In this document: in pieces, positions 27,501 to 36,500 of the stretch | How positions within the stretch are numbered: position 1 is the stretch's first letter | How the letters are laid out: each line of letters begins with the position of its first letter | Origin: Dromaius novaehollandiae | Lineage: Eukaryota > Chordata > Aves > Casuariiformes > Dromaiidae | Direction: 5' to 3' | DNA length: 64,000 nt | Assembly: GCF_036370855.1 (NCBI RefSeq) | Contig: NC_088112.1 | Location: 21,382,469 to 21,446,468, forward strand | Program-made: the position numbers and the translations under genes | Notes under the pieces: generated by a model | The model's database searches: none | What the model was told of the DNA's origin: nothing | Seen by the model: only the letters and a program-made list of their open reading frames with translations

Positions 27501-30500
27501 CCCTGTGCAGGCTGCGGTGGGAATCCGGCCCTGGCAGGAGGGGGTGCCAATTTTGCCTGAGCAAAGTGCAAGCTTGGCCCAGATACACAGATAATTAATG
27601 ATAACGGCTGTTAAAAAACATATAATTATGTTTTATGTCTGAGTCTGTAACTGAAAATGGTCAGCCATCTGGCTGGTATGGACCGTTGCTTTTTTCTGAA
27701 ACATTTACGATCCTCCTTTTCCTCTCTGTGGTGTGGTCAAAGTTTGTTTTTTTTTCTTTCTTCCTTTTCTCTCTCGAAATAATAATATAAATCTGGGGAT
27801 TGGAAACGTGTAGCCTGGTTGTGATTTTCGTAAAGAATATAAATTGGGGAAAAGTTGAAATTACATTATTCCTGGCAGAGAAGTTCCTTTTTTGGAGATA
27901 ATGTGAACTTGTGATGCTGGGGGCAATTTTTTAAAGCAAAGAGCTGGTGGTTTGACTGAGGCTGGAGTTACTCAGCTGGTGGCAGAAAAAAAATTTAGAG
28001 GCACCAGCCTGCAGTTCTTAATTGGGGAAAAAGCCCTGTTTTTGTCAATGGGAGTTTTGCCTTAGGAAGAACTTCAGGGCTGGACTTTGAAAATCTTTCT
28101 CTAGCAGGATCTGGTTTTTATTTCTCTTAGCTGTTCCTTTTTACTACACAGGGAAATGCCAGTATTTTCTCCTATGCACCAGTGATAGACATTTGTTTCC
28201 ACTTAGTATTTATTGGATGGTTCCAGTCAAAAGTAAGCTTTGTATTAGAGCCCTCAACATGCACTCTGTTATTTGTTCACAGTATGGTGTTTTCTTTTTC
28301 TACTTGTTTTTTCATGAGCTTTAATCAAGTGAAAACTTGGGCATTGCTCTCAGCTGGTGTAAATCAGCATTGCTACAGGTCTGGCCTGTAACAGATTAAG
28401 CAGATTAAGCAGATTAATGCATCTTATGCAAGTATCTATTTCTCCCATCAGTACAGGCATGTTTCTGACTCATGGGAGCGGGAGCAGAGGCAGACAGCAG
28501 TTGTCCTCGGGCTTTAGGCGCTCGCTGTTGCTTGAGCAGTTGGAATTGGCCTCTTTTCCCCATGGATGTGCTGCAGTGCTTCTCCCTGCTCCCAGCTCAC
28601 CAAGCTGGACACTATCAGAGCAAAAACGCTGCTCTGGCTCAGGTAGCCTGGGGAAAGGTTAGCAGTAGGTACTATTTTCTTAGTGGGTGTGCACAGGCTT
28701 GACTAACAAAGCTTTTCAAAAACATGTACGTAATGTTTTATGTAGCTAAAATAACATGAAAACTTGCACTTTAATGGCTGGTGGGTTCCTGACTTGCGCT
28801 AATATGACAAAAAGTTTCCCTTAGTTTTTCCTGCAAATATTAGTTTGCCTTGGGAATTAAGAAACCAATGAAAATAGCAAACTAATTTGTTGATCAAAAT
28901 GTTTATCATGCTGTAAATGACTGGCATTTTTCAGGAGAAAACCTCCTGAAATGGACACAGATCTTTCTGCATGAGGGATAGTTCCAAATAAGTAAAAAAT
29001 ACCAGGACTTGCCCCTCGGTTTTGGGTCCCGTACGGTCTGTAGGCATGACTGTGGAGCTTGCTTTTGACCTTGTTTTGTGCGTGTAAATCAGGAGTGAAT
29101 GCCTTGAAGTCAGAGGATTGATAACTGCTGTATGAATGATGTAACTTGAAAGTAGAAGCAGACTCCTAGCCTTTCCTTTGTGGAAATAACAAATACTGCT
29201 TTTACAGGAGAATAAATGCAGCATGCTTGGCAGTGGTGAAACGTGGAGAAACAGGCAAGCTTATTTGGTTAGCGACTAAGGAAAGCTGCACAGATTCAGC
29301 AAGAGCTGACTACAGATGAGATCTGAGTTTGTTTTCCTGGTGCATATCTCTATTCAGTGTGAAAATAAATACTAATAACACATGAGAATATTATTACCAC
29401 AAACTGAACATCATAAAGCAGCCTGTCCATGTATTTAGTGCTAAGAACTGCAAACCTCACAGGTTTTTCTGCTGCTTCTCTTTTAGGATAATGGACCTGC
29501 ACAGAGCAAAAAGCCAATTTCCCCTGCTGGTGGAGGGACCCCGGTGGATAACAAGCAGATGCTGAATTTGCAGTACAATAATCCGACCCGACTCTATGCA
29601 AACAACAACGCTGACCCGAGCTTGCCAGCCCAGATGAGTGGGCTCCACATTGCTGCTTCCCAAAGGTATGGCGAAAGCATTATTTGCTTGCTTGCACTGC
29701 TCACGTTCAGCAGTGCAGTTTTCGGTTTTCCACTGTGGTTGATACAAAGATGGTTTTGGAGTGACACATCTCCATCTATTTCCTACCTGCTGAGGACAGG
29801 AGAAACTTGACTTTCTAATTCATGCTGTAGTGAAGCTCCTAGTTTCAGCTCTAGAGACTCTGGGTTCATTCCTGTTGTACACTTAACTAACGCATGGGAG
29901 AAACAAAACAGAAAACTGAGGTTTTCGAGATTGCAAATTCTGAACAAAATGGCCATGTGCATATGCAGCAGTCTCAAATCTTTGTGACTATAAGCTGGTG
30001 AGGCTGGAGTGGTGTTCACTGTTGACCTCTGAGGTAGTTAAAAACACTGATTTTTCTGTATCTACATAGGGTCCTGCTATTGCTAATGGAAGTAGACAGA
30101 TTAGCAGGCATCGAATCGGGCACCTCAGGCTGAGATTAATGCCAGGGAGTGTCATACATGCTAATATTCTGTTTTTTCAAAGTATGTGTTCAAAGCAGGA
30201 TTGAAGGGTTTTGCCCTCCAAGAACTTAGGATCCCACTTTCACAAATGTAGGAGCAAACACATGAAATGGATTTTGGAGTTCTTTGCATGGAGAGCTAAC
30301 CCCACTAAACTGGGATGTTTCTAAACGTGAGATCTGTTCAGTGCAGCTGTCCAGGAGGCAGAGAAATAAATAATGCACATAGGAAAGAAAAAGCTGTTAC
30401 AGCCAGGAATGGTTTGGTTGGATGACCCTAACTTTGAGACGGGCCAGCTTGTGGACTGTGGTGCTTTCACATGTCTTACACTGATGATGATTTATGCTTT

Positions 30501-33500
30501 TCCAGATTAGCAAAATATTCTATGAGAAAGTAATGTCTGTATCAAATACAAAGAGCAATGATAGTTTCTTTTCAGCTCAGAAACTACGTGCTTATGTGAA
30601 TTCATACTTCAGTGACTCTGTGAGCCAGATTATTCCTAATACTCCTCCAGGAAAGTTAATGAATTTGGAAAGGAGGGAACTGCAGAAAAATCACTGAGAA
30701 GAAAATTTGATGTTATTTGCATTTGTGAGCCAGAAGTAGGGAGTTTAACCTCAGCAGTATGTGAGTAAAATTGGGTCAGGACAACATTTGCTTTTGAATT
30801 TGTGCTTGATCAGGCTGGATTTGTTCAGAAAAGTGTCCTTTTTCATGAAAATCTGTGAACTGATGTATGAAAGGGCTGTAGCAAAGCAGATAGGCACTTG
30901 AGGCACACATGGCGAGTTTTGGCTGGCCCAGAAATTGCAGGAGTAGGTGTTCACCTATAGCAGCTGCTTGAGGAGCCTTCATCCCCAGGTGCTATTCCCA
31001 GCAGCAACACTTCTACCTGTCTCAAGATTTAGGAGGTGTGCAGGAGTTCCCCAATGGCTCTGACAAGTCCCCTCTTACTGCTGAGTAATTCAGCCCCGCG
31101 AGGACACGCTGGAAACGAAGTATTGCAAGCTCTCCCTTGAGCTGCTTGAGGGTTGTGCTTGCCTGATCTTGCGAGGGTAGCTTGGAGGACCCAAACTGCC
31201 TGCCAGCACACGTGTTTTCGGAACAGATGTTGGGCACAGAAGAGGTCTGGGTTGCAGATGACTTCCAGAAAACGTAGCTTTGGCATTTTTTGAAAGTGAA
31301 TTTTGTTTGGTTTTTTAGCAGGCATGAACAGAATGCTGGTGGAGAACATGAGTCAGATGATGGCTAAAATGTGTTAAGCTGCCTGATGGGGTTAAGGGCT
31401 CTTGCTAGTTTTATTCTTTTTTATAAAGACGTTGACGTGCTTGAAACTTTACAAGGAAAAAAAGGAGTCCTTTCCCCACCAAATTGTATTATGCTTTTAG
31501 GCCTCAACAAAGCACATGAGTACTTAGATTCATCCTACTCAGCAGGACACTTAAACATGTACCTGAACTATTTTTAAATTCAAAACATGCCTTTGATTAT
31601 TTGATGTGTTGGATGAACTGTTGAATAGGAGCTTCAATTACTATTTGTCATTCTTTGTATCCCAAATCATGCTAGGTTCTAACAATAAACAGCTTGATGC
31701 TGAAGGTCAGAGCATATGCGAGGGGGAAATGTTGAGAATGTTTGCTTATCCCATTCTCATTGCTGTATGATCCAGTGATCCAGTGTTTTTGTTGTCATTT
31801 AACAACAAATGCTTTCTCTTTGACAAATGGAGCTTTGAATTCAGAGTCACCTACAGAGAGGCTGACTTAGAAAGATGCATTTGTTGAGGATAGCGTCATT
31901 CCCTGTCATGCCTGTGCCTGGCAGCAAAACACCCTCCCCAAATGCCAGATACTGTAACAACAGTAAGAGGGGTGGGTGGATTTCGTAGCCCTACAAAATT
32001 AATTAAATGCATTGTTTTCCCCATTTTTCATTAAATTTCATGTGTGGTAGAGCAATTTACAATGCTTGTAAGCAGCTGCCCTCTTTCCTTAAGGCATCTG
32101 GTAACTAGTCAAACCCTAGCTGTGTTGCTCAATAGAAGAACAAACAGGGAACAAGTTTATCTTTCCTAGTTTTAATGACTGTTTTCCCAGAACAGGCTTC
32201 CCTTGAGGCAGAAAAACACAAGGGGAGAGAAAGGTGTTTAATTGAATCTGTGTGAATGGATTAAATCTAAGGAGGGGGGTACATCCCTGATTAGCTGATA
32301 ACTGACACTTATATCTGACTAGAGTGTTGCTTTGTTTTTAAATAGCATCGACCCCTTAAAGTCTCTTCCAAGAAACAGAAATGGTATTGATGTGGAGTCA
32401 GATGTCTACAAGATGCTTCAGGATTATGAAAAGCCGGTTTCGGAGCCGAAGCAGTCTGGATCGTTCCGATATTTGCAGGGCATGTTGGAAGCTGGAGAGA
32501 ATGGTAAGCAAGCTTACCAGCGGTTATGCACATAACATTTCCCAGGGAGTCCCCTAAACCTCTGCATGTCTTCTGATCCTCTAAATCTGCAGTGATATGC
32601 AAAACATGCCCACCACTAAAGGGAAATCTGTTCAAGTAGGCTTCCTTTTTTTGCATAGGCCTGCTATTTTTGAAGGTGCAAAGAAGGTTATACAAAGCTG
32701 CTGTAGGCAGGGGAAGCAGCTTTATAAATCTGTGCTTTAACCAGGGTCCCAGGAAGGAATTCCTGGGTGGATAGGATGAATCAGTGGTGACCCTGAGTTT
32801 CCCCGTCCAGCCCCAGTAGCCTACAGGGTCGTTGCTTGAAGTCTTCCAGTTGCTGCTGTACTCCGCACTTGTCTCATTGCTGTGATTCTCCTAGTCCCTG
32901 TGATAGTCCTGACATTGCTGGAATATTCACGCCCTTCGTAACCCGTATCACATTTATCCATGTAATACCCCGTGAGGAAGGAAAGTGCTGTTGGATCTGT
33001 TCTATAGAGAAGGAACCAGAGCACAGAGAAATGTGATGCTCCCAAATGGCTCTGAGGAGCCTGGCTTGGGGACCGTGGTTCCTGTCTGTCTTCATTCTCC
33101 CTAGCCATCCCCAAACGTTAGTACTATCGGTTCCCACACCAGCAGTGGAAGAAACACAACAAGGAGCATCTCTGTGTCTCCTGCTTCATGCTGTGTAGCG
33201 GGGAAAACCTGCACCCAGCACAGAAGTTACAAGGGATGCAAAGTGGTCAGTGCTGAGTGATGGATTCCTGCCTGCCTGGGAATAGCAGTGTCCCTGGTTC
33301 TGGCCAGGGGTTTTCCCAAGCTGGCTTTGTTTTGCATTTTCCAGCCCTGCCTGAGTGACTGCTGTTTCCCTTCCCTTGCAGGTGTTCTCAGTGGAGAGCC
33401 CTTCTGTCTGAGCTGCCTCAGCCCCCTTAGTGCTGTTAGCCTCCAGCCTTTGCAGTGCTTGGGAGGGTCCTGCAAACCGGCAGCAGGGAACAAAGCAAGA

Positions 33501-36500
33501 GGAGGGGGTTGCAACCAGGGGAAGGGGCACTGCATGGCTTCTGACCAGTTAGGGTTTAACCTTCATTCAGTCCCTCCATGCCCCAGTTCATGGGCTCAAC
33601 ACGCACTAATTGCTGTTACTGGTTTGGTTTCATTCTCGCTCATTCCCTTGCTGAGGCCCAGAAGCTTGCGATGCCCTTAAAGGATCCTTGCAAGAGCCGA
33701 TGGGACGCTCTTGCAAAGTGACCAGCTGTCCTGCTCTCTGTCATCTTATAGCCACCACTTTTGTGCTGAGACATGGACCAGCTCAACGTGGGAAGGTCCA
33801 AACGCACCCACGACAGGGAGCACTCGGAAGGCAGGTTTCGAATCGGGGTGTTTTCACCCTGTGCAGACGCTCAGGCCAGCCTCTGTGTGCTTAACGAATT
33901 TAGCGGCTGACTTGGGCATCACGAGAAAGCTGTTTAGGTTTGCAAATAGCTTCTGCATGACAACTGTTTTCCTGAAATGGATTGTTTAAATGTAACGGTT
34001 TGTAAATGATTGTGTAGGCCGCTGATAGAGGATCGTATGCCTGTTTAAATAAATGGTATTTGCATAAGGATATAGATGGTCCTCAGCAACGTAGGAATAG
34101 AAATCAAGAGCTCTTGGCTCACTTCTCAGCTCTGTCACAACTTTGTCTGTTACATAGACTTGGCTCCTACCCAAGTTATATGTATTAAAAAATAAGGTCC
34201 CAAAACTATAAATTTCAGCTTCTTTTTATTTGCCTTTCAACCTTAAGTCCGTTAAGGGCTCCAAGTTCAAACTTTCAGGCTTTTCTTTACAATCATTAGG
34301 GCTAGAATCTTCTTTTTGTTTCCTTCTGGGATTTTCATATTATAATCATGTGAATCCACAAACTTAGATTTTATGGGAAAATGTGAACTACTGCGAATCC
34401 CATTAAGAAACTGCAAGGTTAGCAAGCCAGGCTGCTGTACTTCAGTTTCTATGTGTATAAAATGGCAGTGAATGATATATTTTGACCAGAAGGCTATTGC
34501 TTCTTGCTTCACCAGAAACAAGATTGCAACCAACTTCCATGCATCAAAAGTTTCTGTCAATTTCAGTATTTTCAGTGCTGTCATGGTATTGAGGCATGTC
34601 AGCAAAGCATGAAGTGGGATCGGCCTTGGAAGTCCTGGCTGTAAATGCTATAGTCCATCTAGGCTGGCGGGAAAGGTGATGCTAATTACAGGCTCCAGCT
34701 GTACATTGAAGTCCATTACAATGCGCAAGCACCAGCATGCTTTTCAGCAAGGTATGTGCTACACCCCCAGGTTTCCATATTAGGAAGAAGAAAATGGGGA
34801 GCGACTGCGTTAATCCTAGTTGTTAATGCTGCTCCCCCCCTTGCTCCGTTCTGTGACAAGGAACTGGAATAAAACTGAAGCTTTACTGGGTGTTTTAAAA
34901 GTTTGTTTGTTTTAACAAGGATGGTTTTAGCAGAATTATTTGAAGTTTTGTCCCCTTCAGCTCTTAAATGGAGCTGTTCTAGAGGATCAGCTTGGGTGGG
35001 GTTGTCCGAAAGGCTCCCCTTTGCTTGGGAGCGTGTGGCAGAGGATGCTCTCCGCGGCTGGTCGCGGGGTGCGATGCGGAGGGCTGCGCTTTGGAAGGTC
35101 GGGAGGACAACAAGTATGTGTGCTGGAAGTCAGTCAAGGACAGATAGCGTCCGAAAACATTCTGTGGGATGCCAGGACAGTCCTTGCACGCCGGGGCTGT
35201 CCCAGCCAGGCTGGCACATCTGGTCACCTCTGGCTGCTTTTCAGCGCCAGCCTATTGGTGATGCGGCAACACGTGTTCAATCAGTGCCTGGAGTTAAGAA
35301 AGCGATGACAGATACCAACCAAAGTGTCAGCAAGCTGGAGAACTCAGATCTTGCTTCTCTGCCAGCAACATCTCTTATTTTCTCTCTCGCTTCAGCTCCT
35401 TTTCGTGTTCTAATGGTTTTCACAGCGGGCAGGGGAAGGCAGAGCTGCCTCTGCCCGAGCCAGAGCCGTGGTGGTTATAACGCTATCAGGGTTGATTTCA
35501 TAAAGGGTTAGAAATTAAATATGCCTAAGTGAAAAACACACCTGTGGGCATAAAACTCTGTAATGTTTCAGCAATGTTTGAAACATTGGGACTGTTTCTG
35601 TGAGGTTGTTTTAAAATATCTACCCTGACCCTTTTTGCTTAGACTTACCCATGTAACAAGGACACGTGTTTTGGCCCGAGACAGCTGTGCGTTGTCCTTT
35701 TAGAGTTGGGATCGCCTTTCTTGATGAACTAGATATTTCAGACAAAGAGCTGTTTTATATGGAAAATATTTCTGCTAGAAGCCACGTTTTCTTCAGAATT
35801 ATCGGCCCCATGCTGTGTCTGTAATAAGAAATGTTTCCTGCTGAGGATCTGACAGGATTTGTAAAGAAACGTCACAGTTGTCTCGGTAGGTGCCCTTCGA
35901 GCATGAAGGATGAGCGCTTTGACCACAAAGCGTGGACAAGACTGTTTAGTTAAAGTATCTAGCTGCCTTGCTGCGCACCGTAAATTAGGATGACATTATG
36001 TGCGGGTAAAGGAAAGGATCTGTCGTTTAGGAAGATGGGAAGCAGTGCACTCCGAAGGTCTCGTTTTGCTGAAAAATGTCTCCTAGCTAATGCCAGATTA
36101 TCCAAGCACTCTGTTTGAGAGACAGCGACAGCCTAGCTGTTAAATATTGGCAAATGAGCGTATGTCGAATTCAAGCACACTGTATCTCACTGCTGAGAGA
36201 GGCCAAGAGCTCGAGTTGTTTGAGCTTGTTCTCAGCAAGGCAATGGAAGGACTCAACATGCAAGTCTTGCCCGGCCAGCCAAGGGCATGGAAGAGCCGAG
36301 AGCCAAGCAGTCCCTGCCCGTTCCTTGGTCCATCGCTCTCACACGTGTCAAGTCCCTCTGGTGTGTTGAAATAGTATCTTATATCTTGAGAAAGTGGGGT
36401 TTGGTGGGAAATTAGTCCTTCTGGTGTTACATGCATGGCTAAAGGCATTGGCAGTGTTGCTCTGTGGATCAGGGTCGTGGCTAATGATGGGGCCACCTGC

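Larger units (their letters stand above)
9548..29486 (+). other. PDLIM4: PDLIM4 intron 3 (about 19.9 kb, phase 0)
   Basis: This long intron runs from donor GTATGG to the acceptor CTTTTAG. It is mostly unique AT-rich sequence. GC-rich CpG patches lie at about 17,230-17,560, 20,420-20,510, 26,740-27,010 and 27,240-27,560. There are homopolymer runs (A 24038-24053, G 24332-24343, C 24685-24696, T 26673-26689), a 9-bp tandem repeat at 28392-28417, and a possible 36-nt cassette exon at 17703-17738. The longest open frame (21402-22106, + strand) has no recognisable domain and is best read as chance. Confidence 0.8.

Noticed and set aside
30405..30440. CR1-tail-like phrase (GGTTTGGTTGGATGACCCTA)
   Set aside because: Too short, no octamer tail repeat and no further CR1 sequence on either side.
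34903..35511. 202-codon open frame inside PDLIM4 intron 5
   Set aside because: Translation has no motif, and a second overlapping frame of 122 codons is also open there; chance.
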